DNA of 64,000 nucleotides, taken from the NCBI RefSeq assembly GCF_037975245.1, contig NC_092564.1, forward strand, positions 19,916,484 to 19,980,483, read 5' to 3'. A model generated the notes under the pieces. It did no database searches and was not told the DNA's origin. It was given only the letters and a program-made list of their open reading frames with translations. The translations under genes were made by a program, and so were the position numbers. The stretch comes from Apostichopus japonicus (lineage: Eukaryota; Echinodermata; Holothuroidea; Aspidochirotida; Stichopodidae). Of the stretch, positions 1-10,814 are shown piece by piece (within the stretch, counting starts at the first letter, position 1; each line of letters starts with the position of its first letter).

Positions 1-360
1 AAATGTTATTGAAAACAAGTTAATGACACAACTGTTCGTCCCTGTCAGAGTTTCATGTATTCATCTAATTTTTAGTAAATCATCTTTTCAAGACAACGAG
101 AGGCCAAGACTTTGTCACAATTCGATGATGCGCCATCATTGTTGTGAACGAAGGTTTATAGGTTTCTGGGGTTCAACTATTAGTTTGGAAGTGTCTGGCT
201 GTCCTTCTTATAAAGTACTACCGTTCCTACGTACAAAAAAAAGCTGCTATATATCCATCTTTGCATTTCTATAGCAATTTTTCTCCATTTTTGGATAGTA
301 TTTGGTTATAATGCTATACCAGATCATATATTCCTAACTTGTTACATCATGGGTACTTAC

Positions 361-3300
361 TTGGTGCTGTGTTTAAGTCCCACAGGTTAATACGGCTATC
401 CCCTCCGCACGTTGCTAAGAGGAAATACGTTTTGTCACCGGGAGTCTGTGTATTTGGCGCTGCAAAATCAGAGAAAACAGATGAGTTTCCTATGTAGCAA
501 AAAATATGAGGAGATGGAATGATTGACTGGGTTAAACTTCTCTTCATGACTCAGCTTATTTTTCTATACATTTCTTCCCTTCAAGACCATACGTCTACTA
601 ACTTCTGTATGAAGGTTTTGAGAGACAATCGTCTGACTGTACATAGTAAACAGTGTGGGCAAAGTGCTCACATTATTAATACGAGAGTAAATTGCCAGTT
701 TGCAACGGTCACAATTCTGGAAAATGCTCATGGCTTTAAAGAGACACCTCACAATACAGAAAACTTACAAGACATGTAACAGAACTCAGAGTGCACGTTT
801 TAAGTAAATCAATCTGATCTCTATCTATCTATATAGTGTAGGGGTATGTGAAAATAATCCACTTGGGGCCAACTTTTGAGAGTACGTCATTCCATCACAA
901 ATAGTTTGTATGACATCAAGTCTAATTTTGGCTGCAATAATATGTACCTATTAACAAAGTAGTTGTGATATGGGAGTAATATCACCACCTGATATGGGTA
1001 CAGGGTATCCTCAAAACTTACAACAAATACGAGTGATTGGCACAAAACCAGCTATTTTAGATGTTGGTAACTGTTCAGTTTTGTACCTGGTACTAAGGTC
1101 CAAGTTATGAGCTCCCAAAGACAGAAACAATGTGAACTTATGGATGTGCATATAGAGTTTAGGAGGGTCTGAATCTCCAAAATGGGTTAATGAGTTAATT
1201 GGTGTATTAGTATGACAAAGCTTCATCCAACCTGAGCGGGTCACAAAGTGACTTGATTAACGAGGTTGTAATTATATACGGTAACTAGGTTATTAGAGTA
1301 TATAAATAAAACACCCACACAGGTTGTACATAACAAGACTGACTTTGTCTCCTTTTTGACCGGTTTGTTTTGGAAAAGTGAATTGTGAGACGGACTTCTA
1401 CCTTCTCGGTAACAAGGAAACAGAAATTTCACTGATTCTACTACAAACAAGAAATAATCGAAGCAAATAGAGACAACAAGCCTATGATAACTGAACTGTA
1501 CAGCTAGTAGTGCTGATACTGCCAAACATAGCTATGCAGTCAGTATATAAAGATCAGCTCCACAAACCCATCCACCCACCTCAATGCTACCATACAATAC
1601 TACAGTACAATACAATACCACAATACGAATGTTGTGATTACCACCAAGGACAGATATTATGATATTTAAATTAATTCTTCTAATATTTAATGATTCAGAC
1701 GAGATTCAGTCAATCTTACAAAACTATAGAAGACAAAGGCTTATCTATTATCTCACATTATTTTTCCATGTGACTGCACAGCTCAGCTACTGTGAGTCTT
1801 AACATTTACATTTTGTTAACATTAACCAGTATTTAATGTACACTTCATTCATAAACTAAAATTCAGATTTGCAAACAAATAACACAAGAAGAGACTAATA
1901 GTTTATGTCATGGCTTCATGGGGGTGAAATAGATTGTTTCTAGTGAGCATAAATATGCAGAATCATGTACTTGTACTTTACCCCAGAGGCAATAACCTCC
2001 TCACTGAAGTATATTAAAGAGGTCTCTTTGAGATGCTAATTGATTTGAGGCATTTTTGACTCACTTTTAGCAGTAGTAATTACCATTGGAAAATATCCAA
2101 ATTTGCTTAACTTGAGGATACTAACACTTTCTGAATATGAGACTCGGTGGTTTATGTCATAACACATATAAATATACATCATTTGCTATTTTTTTTTATT
2201 ATGAATATTGAGCAATCTGCCAGTTAACTATAAAATGTTGGGAAGTTTTAAAATAAACGGATATATATATATATAGTGTATAGTGAACAACATTTTACGA
2301 AGCATCTCTTCCACACAGGATACTGAATGTCACACTTTTTATTATTTAAAAAATATTCTCATAAATTATGATAAATTTTACAAACCTGCGGATCCAAATG
2401 TAGGAGAAATAGCTAGGCACGACATTCCTAGATCTTGGCACTCTGCAATGTAATAGATGGCTTTATTAGCATGTACATTCTGTGCCTGCCAGACTTTCAG
2501 ATCGCCATTTCCCGAACCAGATACAATGTGCATATTGTCCGGTGTGTAGGAGAGACTCGAGACAAAATTTTCGTGGGCCATTTCAATAATCCTGTAGAAG
2601 GAAAAAGAGGAGGAGAAAAAGTCCAGAATGGTAACAAATCAGTGTTTTAAGAATTAAGACATGACCATACTCTTTCTTTCTCCTCATTCTATCGAGGAAT
2701 AAGTGCGATGCTGAGATGACGTAATATTTTCAGTCTGTGGTGTGAGTGAGGGGAGAGATGGGGTGTAAACTTTGACATTAAGGGAGTTCAGAGGTTCAAC
2801 AAGTTATCACATGGTCCTTTTGTCACCAAATTGGCTCCACAGTCAGAAAGCACAACTATATACAAGATGACGGAATCACAAATCCACTGAAGCTTCACCA
2901 TTACAGAACAGTCATAGTTTTAAGGTTTATGTCTTGAGTTTAATATAGCTCCTAGCATGATCGGCAGCCGAACAGAGAAAAGGAGGCTTAGCTTTGCGAG
3001 AAAAATTAAATGCAAATTTTTGGCTCGCCTCATTATATCAGAAGGTGGTTGAAGATCTGAAGGTTTTTGTGAGGCACCACTAGCATGAGTCCAGTATGTA
3101 CAGGGAAAATGTTATTCTCCGTTGACAGTTATCAATACTTTTTAACGAAAAGTAATACAAGTGCATTATGGGCTTTAAATAACAGTGTAACTTACTTAAA
3201 GTTAGCATAGTGGTTTACACTACTTGACCTCACTGCAAATTAAATGACTAGTTGTGTTCGAAATATGTATAATAAAACCATCATATCTGTTCTTTGTTTC

Positions 3301-4329
3301 TTCAGTTACATTGAACAATCCTCCAGGCTATTATTTTATGCATATTTTATATAAACTGCAGGTTTCTGTCAGGGACAGCTTAGGTGAATTAAGGTACTGT
3401 AAATTAAAACACAATGACTACTTATGTTACCCTGATTTGCTGTTTTTATTGTTCAAAAAGGTGACCTTTTGGTTTGAGAAATGAAGGGAACTGTAATTAG
3501 TAGCAAAAGCCCATTGATTGATATTTAATTTGACAAATCAATAAATATATATGCAAAAATGCAGTTTTGTCAAAAAGATTCAAGTACTTGAATCTGTGGT
3601 ACAGAATGCAAAGAGGATCCATATTGCTGGACCTTTTGGGGTGACTTTGATTACTGGCTTAATCAAATGAAGAGTGAGAATAATGTTTTTTGAAATTGAA
3701 ATTGAAAACTATTTATTTCCACTTCACCATAACATAAAGAAAGTGAACACATATTGTGAATATACAATATTCATACATTCCATAGGAATCAAACAATTGA
3801 TATATACAAATGATGTGAAGTGGGGGAGACCTGGCAGAAGCAGAGCTTTGTGAATGTTCACTATCTTTCAAAGTTTGAGCCCCAATGACCAAGTTAAACC
3901 TTCTTTCGGCACCCTCTGATATACACCTTACCTGATCAGTTGTTTTGTAGCTATACTGAACACACAAATGGCATTATCGGTTGCTCCCGTCACCAGGTGC
4001 TGAGAATCGGGTGAGAAGCAGCAGATTTTGACGATGGACTTGCTGGGATGATACCAGACCTGAAGCGATTCTCCGTTCTTGGTATCCCAGAGAATAATCT
4101 TCCCATCCGTGGAGCAGGAGGCCAGCATAGTCCCAAATATACTGAACACACAGCAATTGACATAATAAGAATGTCCCAATAGGGGAGAAAATGAAAGTTC
4201 TTCAAAGTCTGGCAGGTTCCACAATCTGATCGCCTTGTCACCTGACCCAGTGGCGAGCATACTTGGTGAGAAAGCACATGAGTTGACATCATTACTGTGA
4301 GAGGCTAAAGTTTTCACTAAACTGGCCAT
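361..4329 (-). CDS. WDSUB1: WDSUB1-like WD40 protein, 5' part of gene (three exons, runs off left edge)
   Basis: Coding exons on the minus strand are 4329-3932, 2591-2386 and 459-361. Splice phases agree at both junctions, giving about 234 residues before the window ends. Vertebrate WDSUB1 has N-terminal WD40 repeats, then a SAM domain and a C-terminal U-box, and is a predicted E3 ubiquitin ligase; only the WD40 part is here. The start is the ATG at 4329, with an A at -3 and G at +4. The N-terminus reads like WDSUB1 (LASHSNDVNSCAFSPSMLAT, then DKAIRLWNL, then LASCSTDGKIILWDT). Exon 2 carries a GNGDLKVW repeat and exon 3 a LATCGGDSRINLWDL repeat. Introns of about 1.3 and 1.9 kb hold AT-rich sequence and simple repeats. 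The family call is firm; the presence of SAM and U-box is inferred from the family. Confidence 0.88.
3690..3930 (-). repeat. possible retroposon 3' end in WDSUB1 intron 1
   Basis: Just inside the first intron, a stretch ends in a short run of TTGAAA-type units (from 3696) next to a TTTATT motif. Read on the minus strand this gives AATAAA followed by a TTTCAAT-like simple tail, as at the 3' end of a non-LTR retroposon. No coding homology is seen. Confidence 0.3.
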
Positions 4330-4518
4330 TGTGGTTGGAATGTTTCAGGGAATCTTCTGACAATTATTTCCTAGCAATTCTCCTAAATCGACGTTAAAAC
4401 TACAGCATATCTGAAGATTGAAGGAAAGTAAATGTATACAAAGCTTTTTGCTTTTCTGTATTTGCTACTTTACTATACATACACTTACAAACCTCAGGAA
4501 CCATTGTGAGGTCAAACC

Positions 4519-4550
4519 TTGGCCACTAGATGCATGGATCTAGTGGCCAA
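4519..4550. repeat. perfect 13-bp inverted repeat with 6-nt loop
   Basis: Arms 4519-4531 and 4538-4550 are exact reverse complements (TTGGCCACTAGAT), separated by GCATGG. No poly-T tract follows and no transposon termini were recognised. Confidence 0.85.
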
Positions 4551-5394
4551 CTTGTACAACGACAATGCACCTTGCAAATTTGTGGTCAACAATATGAGAC
4601 CAAACGAGGAAGCCAGTCAATTATTAGTATATGCTACGACAGTTACGCATCCTCTAAAAAATCTAACATTAAATGAAATGTATCTTCAGTTTCACTTCCC
4701 CATTAGCTGAGACTTGAATCGAAAAAGCCATCACACGTTCACATAACCAGTTCTTGGTAGGACCCACTCGGCCTCTTCAGTGAGACTGCTAAATTTCTTT
4801 TGGGTCCCAATTTCATTCATGTTGTGTTCATGATCGCGCAACAGGCACACTTGTTATGAATTACTGTACTTCATTGAGGGTGGAGTATGGTTGTCTTCAT
4901 GGTTTCCTTCCCTCTGAAAGCAGTTTGTTCATGTAATTATGCCAAAAAAAAATAGCCTAGAGATCACATATTATTACTAAAGGGTTCACCAATTTGTACC
5001 ACTTGCCAGACAAAACCCAAAATGGCCTAAGGTATGCTAGGCCTAGCCTATAGTATTATATGTATATTAACTCTAGGCCTCATTGTCAGTATCAAGGCAT
5101 ATTTTCATCATGCAATTGGTGAATTCTTTGATATGAAAGTGTTTCCATGCACAGGCAACTGTACAATGTAACCAAAGGCAAGAAAACTGTATTTTAGGAT
5201 CATAATTTTCTGACGTTGAAATGATATTCAAGTGAAAAAAAATGGTAGGATACCATAAGATTACCAAAAATGGTAGGGCTACCCTCCAATCGTCCTAACT
5301 TTAAAATCCGTACCATATGAATGGGAAAGCTTACTTAGAATCGGCAGAATAACAACTGTACAATCCGGCTTGGTTTCTGTCTCCCAAATCAATA

Positions 5395-5480
5395 GAATTA
5401 GGGTTAGGAAGTAGGGTTAGGGGTTAGGAATTAGGGTTAGGAATTAGGGTTAGCTAGGGGTTAGGAATTAGGGCTAGCTA
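5395..5480 (+). repeat. degenerate interstitial telomere-like array
   Basis: Repeated TTAGGG / TTAGGAATTAGGG / GTTAGGGGTTAGG units fill about 85 bp. TTAGGG is the common metazoan telomere unit. The copies are irregular and embedded in gene-flanking DNA, so this is interstitial and not a chromosome end. Confidence 0.75.
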
Positions 5481-5879
5481 GGTAGTCGAATGGTACAGAT
5501 TCTAAATTAGTACCCTCCAATCTTCCATGATATACCCTGACGTTTAAACTATCCAGTGTCAATTTCATGGTGACACGTTTGGGTTTAGCCTATCTAAGAA
5601 CTATAAATGTTAGTGTTACTGTTGTTAGGCAATACTAAGTTAGGCTACTTAGCTTGTAAATTGTAAGGCTGCAGAGGCTGTAGACTACAATAGTGCTAGT
5701 ATTAGCCTAGTACTAGTAGCCTATTGCAGATATTTGGCTTACTGTCCTTGTCATAGAAGAGAGGCCTAGTATGTTTGAGAATTTGTGCAACTTTTTAACA
5801 TTGCAATTGTTACTGATTACTTACATTCTCACGCAGTGACTGCATCAAGGGATTTCATCACCACTAACATCATGTGCAA

Positions 5880-6060
5880 GTCGTTTCTTCTATTTACATG
5901 ATGCGCTACACTTTATCGTTAACGTTAGGAGGCACAATCGCTATAGATATTGTCAATTCCGAATGACGTAATTTTAACTTACAGCGCCATCAGATTGTAA
6001 AGTTCAAAGCTGTATATGTGTTAGAGTCGATGCATTTCAAACATGTAAGTATATCCTGTT
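5880..6060. promoter_or_regulatory. putative bidirectional promoter of WDSUB1 and TTI2
   Basis: The interval carries two strong opposed donors. On the minus strand GGCGCT|gtaagt ends a possible non-coding exon at 5983. On the plus strand AAACAT|gtaagt ends one at 6044. Acceptors exist upstream of both coding starts (for TTI2, at 10811, three bases before its ATG). A CRE-like TGACGTAA lies at about 5964. Divergent housekeeping pairs sharing a promoter are common in animals. The exon starts are not visible, and the two first exons would overlap. Confidence 0.5.
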
Positions 6061-6262
6061 TTTGTTTGGTTATTATTACCATGCAGTAGAAATATGAGAA
6101 GTGTTAACTTTGATGAGCAGTAAAGGAAAAACATGATGTGACATAGATTACTTTCGTGAGGTTACCTTTATATGGTAGGCTGTATATTTCTTTCTCGCAA
6201 GCAGAGGAAGAAATGGGTTATGAAGGCTTTGCATTGGTAGCATTTCTGCGACATTGACTAAT

Positions 6263-6768
6263 GGCCTAGGTGGGGCTTATTCGCAGGGCGGCCCTGCGAA
6301 TAGCCGGACACAAACATATTATTCGCAGGGCGGCCCTGCGAATAGCCGGACAAAAGTAACTTATTCACTGGGCAGCCCTGCGAACAGCCGGACACAGACA
6401 CCTTATTTGCAGGGCTGAATCATAAATTTAATGTGCAAATGCAATAAAGTTCTTCTTATGTCAGTCGGTTCAAAAACAATATTTTTCTAATAATTCATGA
6501 CATTTAAAATGTAGCAGGAACTTTCTCCATCAACAAAAAAACCTGGAAAAAAACCTGGCAAAAACGGTGAATCTGATTCTGAAAGCCTGAAACTGAAAGA
6601 CATGAAGGAACTTCAGTGCACAGGTCAAATGAATGATGAAACATCAAAAATGATGTCATCGAAAGCCAATAATAAACCTATTTTCAAAATCGTCACAGCC
6701 CTGCGAATAAGGTGTCGGTGTACGTTATTCGCCGGGCTGCCCTGCGAATAATCACTTCGAATGGCCTA
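6263..6768. mobile_element. fold-back / MITE-like element with palindromic terminal units
   Basis: The left end holds three to four copies of a roughly 50-bp unit built on a near-perfect palindrome, 12-bp arms TATTCGCAGGGC around one G. The right end (about 6697-6755) holds the same motif inverted: GACACCTTAT-TGCAGGGCTG on the left mirrors CAGCCCTGCGAATAAGGTGTC on the right, to within a base or two. About 270 bp of unlike sequence lies between. Inverted multi-unit ends around a spacer are typical of fold-back DNA transposons. No transposase is encoded and the target duplication is unclear. Confidence 0.6.
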
Positions 6769-6835
6769 ACTGTAGATAATACTTAGAGGGTTTGTTCAAG
6801 TCAGAATGGCACTTATGATACGATACGATTTGTCT

Positions 6836-7361
6836 TGTAAATAGCTGTTTCCGCCGTCGGGCGCATTAGCGAGCCAGGTGCGAAAGGCCCTGGCCGGTAA
6901 TATGAACTTTGTGGGCCGGGGCGGGGGAAACGTGGCTCAGTCAAGGATGACAGGAAAGGAGCATGTTTTAAGACAGGCGATGAGTGGTTCCAGGCTTCAC
7001 AGGCTGGTCAGGTGATGGACATGGAAAGGACTCACAGGCTAGACGGACATCATGGAGGAGATGTTTCTATGGCGTTATGTCTGGAAACTGTGTAGGTTTA
7101 GCTCATTACTTATGTAGCTGCACTGGGTGTGTGCTGCATGATGGTATGTACAGTATGTCAGTTTACATGTAGACCAGGTGGACATAGTTCTGTATTCAAT
7201 TCATTCCTTCTATCAATGGTATATTGTTATCATGCTTATGTTATGTAAATAGCTAGACCAGTGGTCTAGTTATTATTCTAGAATAAAGAAATAAATCAGA
7301 GCTTCACTGACCCTTGAGCAGAGTGTGCCCATGTTCTTATTCTGTATCTCCGGATTCTACA
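6836..7361 (+). mobile_element. probable 5' LTR of the gypsy-like element
   Basis: A segment near the end (7296-7346) recurs at 9612-9662 downstream of the pol remnants with only a few mismatches, as expected for LTR copies. It contains AATAAA (7283) and ends TACA. The next bases, TGGTGCTTTCAGCAGG, resemble a tRNA primer-binding site, which normally starts TGG. The left boundary is a guess from a TGTAAATAG start. Confidence 0.45.
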
Positions 7362-7900
7362 ATGGTGCTTTCAGCAGGATTTCATTCCTAATTGATGTAT
7401 CCATTGAGGTTAAGGCCTATGTGTCTTTATTTTGATGTATTATCCTAGAAGGACTGTGGTGCATTTTAGAAACTTTGCATTTTTGAGGTATCCAAGGGTC
7501 AATTGCAAGCTGTATAGTTAGTCAATACGAGATTTTGGGAAAGTCAGAAACTAAAACACCAAACAATATTGACATTGTTGTCTCATTTCTGTAACTCTGT
7601 ATATTTGCGTACTGAAAACTTTGCACGACTGCATATATATTTGGTAAGCTGTGCATGGAAAAATAGGCCGTCACTTGCAAAACCAGCCCTGCAAAAGACA
7701 GCTGGATGGCTGGCTGCCTAAACCCCAGCGTACCTGGAGAAGTTACATTCTGCTGTAAAGAGCACATCAGAAACTTTCAGAGAGTAGGGTAGTCGGCTTA
7801 GTTAATTTTTAGGGTTTGGACAACTCCTACAGATAGATTGGCATCTTTATTCGTTGTTTCTCAGCCTCTGGAGGGTAGTACAAGTCGTAATTACCATTCA
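7362..7900 (+). other. remnant between LTR and reverse transcriptase motif
   Basis: Only about 540 bp separate the putative primer-binding site from the reverse transcriptase catalytic motif. An intact element needs room here for gag, protease and the RT fingers, so most of the 5' internal region has been deleted. No open frame of note is seen. Confidence 0.4.
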
Positions 7901-9600
7901 TGTATTGATGATATTGTAGTGCATTAGTTCACCGTCCAGGAACATTTTGAAGATCTGCATAAAGTTTTGGAGTGTCTTAGGGGTGCAGGTCTCACGGTAA
8001 ATCTGGCTAAATGTTATCTCGTGTATAAGGAAGTAAAGTTTTCGGGGTCTGTTATTAATGGAGACGGGCCGGCATTAATTTGGATCCTTCTAGAAGTGAA
8101 GCAGTTGAGAATTTCCCTTCACCAACAAACAAGAAAGCACTTTAGCGGTTTTTGGGCTTGAGTGGTTGCCATTGGGTGGTGTTCTAAATTCATTCCAACT
8201 TATACAACGCTCGTGGAACCTCTTCACAAATTGCGGAGGAGAGATAAAAGATGGGATTGGTCGGTGGATTGCCAATATTCATTTAAGCAGCTTAAGGAGG
8301 AGATAGCCCGGGCTGTATCTCTCAGTATTCCTGATTGTGGTAGGCCATTTGAAGTCCATACTGATGCTAGTGGTGTGGGGTAGCATTAATGCAAGTCAAC
8401 CGTGTAGGTGAGCTTCAAGTTGTAGCATTTGCTTCTCGGGCATTGAGCAGTGCAGAGAGAAATTATTCGGCTACAGAACTGGACTGTTTAGCTGTTGTTT
8501 GGGCATTGGGAGATGGCATCCTTATTTGGAGTGTTCAAACACTGTCGTATATGGACCATCAAGCCTTAGAGTGGATTCTGTGTGAAAAGGCATTAATAAG
8601 AAGACTAATGAGGTGGGCTCTGAGACTTCAGTTATTTGATCATATCATTCATTATAGACTGGGATCTCAAAATCATGCCCCTGATACACAGAGCAGTGAT
8701 TGCTGTGGTTAATTATGACCAAAATGTATGTTTTCATCTGAATTGCAAAGTGGATCCTTCGCCATTTTGGATCCAGTGTGAGAATTGTGATAGGTGGTTT
8801 CATTGGGGATCTCTGGTTCTGAGCAAAGAGGTAGTTGAGAAAATGGACAACTATCACTGTGCTGAGTGTTTTTGGGGGCTCCCACATGCAGCATTAGCTT
8901 TAAGTGAGGAGTGTATAGAACCTAGCATAAATGGTTGTGTCCTTCCGAATGCGAATCAGTTCCTTCTGAAACAACAAGATGATACAAGGTTGTTAGTCTA
9001 TGATGCAATGCTTAATAGCAGGGTAGTGTTAGGAAGTAAGGAAACCGGTATCTACAATAATGGAGAAGATTTGGTGGAAGAGTACGAAATCTTCTGTTGA
9101 GAAGCTTATCAAACCTTGTAGGATTTACCAGTTGACTAAACCGTTGTATCAGAAATCATCAGGGTATATGCAGGCTACTGTGAGCAGGTGTCCATTCTGG
9201 CTCTGGAACTTTTGGGCCCGTTCCCAAAGAATGCAATTTGTATATTGTTGTAATGACAGATCATTTTTCAAGATTTTCTTTCTTAGTTACTATCAGATGG
9301 GCAACTGGCAAAGTTTTAGCTGCGGTAATTGGACAGTTATTTTGTACTTGGGGGGCCTTGCAATACTTAACTCTCTGACAATGGGCCACAAATGATTTCG
9401 CAGCAGGTGGCCCAAGTGTGCATTTGCTGGGGTGTACAGAGGTCATTTATTAGCTCCTATCACCCTCAGGCCAATTGGGTGCAGAGGATTATAGAAACTT
9501 CTAAGTTTCTATGTTGTGTTGTTTTGTTAATTGGTAATCCTGCAGAGTGGGATATGTTGGTTCCAGAGTTTATGTTTGCCCTTTTATTCTTATGTACATG
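7901..9600 (+). pseudogene. Ty3/gypsy-like pol remnant (RT, RNase H, PHD-like finger, integrase)
   Basis: Decayed polyprotein in several frames. The RT catalytic motif reads CIDDIVV at 7901, followed by a stop codon, then thumb sequence (GLTVNLAKC). Connection and RNase H sequence follows: FEVHTDASGVG near 8350, AFASRALSSAERNYSATELD near 8430, and a YMDHQALEWIL segment near 8550. A zinc-finger-like segment lies at 8729-8869. Broken integrase fragments run from about 9060 to 9600, including an SYHPQANWVQRIIE segment near 9457. Multiple stops and frameshifts, and the loss of gag and protease, make it non-autonomous. It lies in the putative first intron of TTI2. Confidence 0.85.
8729..8869 (+). 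pseudogene. PHD-like zinc finger inside the gypsy pol remnant
   Basis: Between RNase H and integrase the frame gives a Cys-rich block: a CFHLNC pair, then WIQCENCDRWFHW, then NYHCAEC. The QCENCDRWFH core and the terminal C-x2-C match the PHD finger pattern (C4HC3). The cysteine normally a few residues after the histidine seems lost (W-G-S-L-V-L). PHD fingers read histone tails, and a retroelement could use one to choose insertion sites, but that role is inference. Confidence 0.65.
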
Positions 9601-9611
9601 ATTTCAGAAGT

Positions 9612-9662
9612 AAGTCAGAGCTTCACTGACCCTTGAGCAGAGTGTGCACATGTTCTTATTCC
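9612..9662 (+). mobile_element. 3' LTR fragment of the gypsy-like element
   Basis: About 51 bp starting AAGTCAGAGCTTCACTGACC repeats the segment at 7296-7346. It marks the remains of the 3' LTR; similarity stops after about 9662. Confidence 0.5.
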
Positions 9663-9854
9663 GTTTTTGTGTTCGAAGTCATTACTCTTCTCATGCCCTA
9701 GGACTCAACAACTGTTGACTGTCTTCTGGTAGATGGGGGTCCCTAATTTCCAAATCTAGGCCAGTGAAGGGGTCACATCCAGGACATAAGGTGTCTGTTT
9801 TAGTTGGTGAATTGGTGTATCTGGTGTTTAGAAACTGCAACTCTGTAAAGGAAT

Positions 9855-10626
9855 TTATCTCTGTAATAGTTGGTTTAGGCTCATGTTGACTGTTAAGAAT
9901 TTAAAGAATAGGGGTGATGCTGTGATTTGTAGTTGTGAAGAAAGCGATGACTTAATTTTGAAGCTGGTATTGCAGTGTGACAGGAAGTTGGTGATCCATC
10001 TTGTTAGTTTGGTTTGTAGGTTGTATTTTCTTAGTTTCAGTAAGAGCCCTTCGTGCCACATCCTGTCGATGGCCTTTTCTGCATCGAAGAAAACTGCAAT
10101 AGTGTGGTGACTTTTGGTTCTGTGAGTTGTTGTGTATTGTAGGAAGTGGAAGAGTTGATCTGTTGTGCTTCTGTTGCGGCGAAATCCTGCCGGGCTGTCA
10201 GGGATGATGTTGTGATCTTCAATGAACTTGGAGAGACGACTGACATTTTCCGTGGACTGGAAGGAGGCTGATCGGTCTGCAGATGCCTGGGTGTTTGTGA
10301 TCCTTGCCCGGTTTCGGAACTACGATGGTGGTGGCTGACTTCCAGATCTTTGGAATGTGCCCGATCTTGAATGAGGCTTTTTTCAGCATACTGAGTGCGT
10401 CGAAGAGTATTGGTGGGGTTGTTTTAAGGTGTAGATGCTGGATACCATCTTGGCCTGGTGATGTGTTGGATGCATGTTTCAGTAGAATGGCACTTCTGAA
10501 GGAGTCGGATTTAAAAGATATTAAATGGCAATATGTTTTTATCTGTCTGTCCTGTGCATCAGAGCATTTGATTTGTTTGGCGAGGATTACAGAGGGGGTG
10601 CAAAGTTTTAATACTAGGTAGGTCAA
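9855..10626 (-). pseudogene. non-LTR retrotransposon (LINE) reverse transcriptase fragment
   Basis: The minus strand encodes a broken LINE reverse transcriptase. Upstream part: SPGQDGIQHLHLK, then IPKIWKSATTIVVPKPGKDH, then CRPISLLPVHGKC (about 10600-10240). After a frame change come AGFRRNRSTTDQLFHFLQYT and the motif A region FFDAEKAIDRMWHEGLL (about 10190-10030). These are characteristic of Jockey-type RTs. Endonuclease, the catalytic FADD region and both ends are missing. It is oriented opposite to TTI2. Confidence 0.85.
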
Positions 10627-10814
10627 AGGTCATTTAGGCCTAAGTTTTTATCCTTTCTTGGACCAATTAGACTATGCACAGAATTATGAAATTTGTTCTG
10701 GATACTGTCGTAAATGTCAAGTTTCTAAAATATCAGACAAAAAATTCTCCTTCGTTTAGCTTATCAAGCAAGACAACTCAATGTGATAGAATTTCTTTTC
10801 ATAACTAATAGTAA

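Larger units (their letters stand above)
4330..5879. other. WDSUB1 5' flank / likely first intron, no gene seen
   Basis: Between the WDSUB1 start codon and the putative shared promoter. If the minus-strand donor at 5983 is used, this is the first intron of WDSUB1. It holds a perfect hairpin near 4519, a degenerate telomere-like array near 5395 and several AGGCCTAG-like words at 5030-5760. No conserved reading frame was recognised. Confidence 0.5.
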
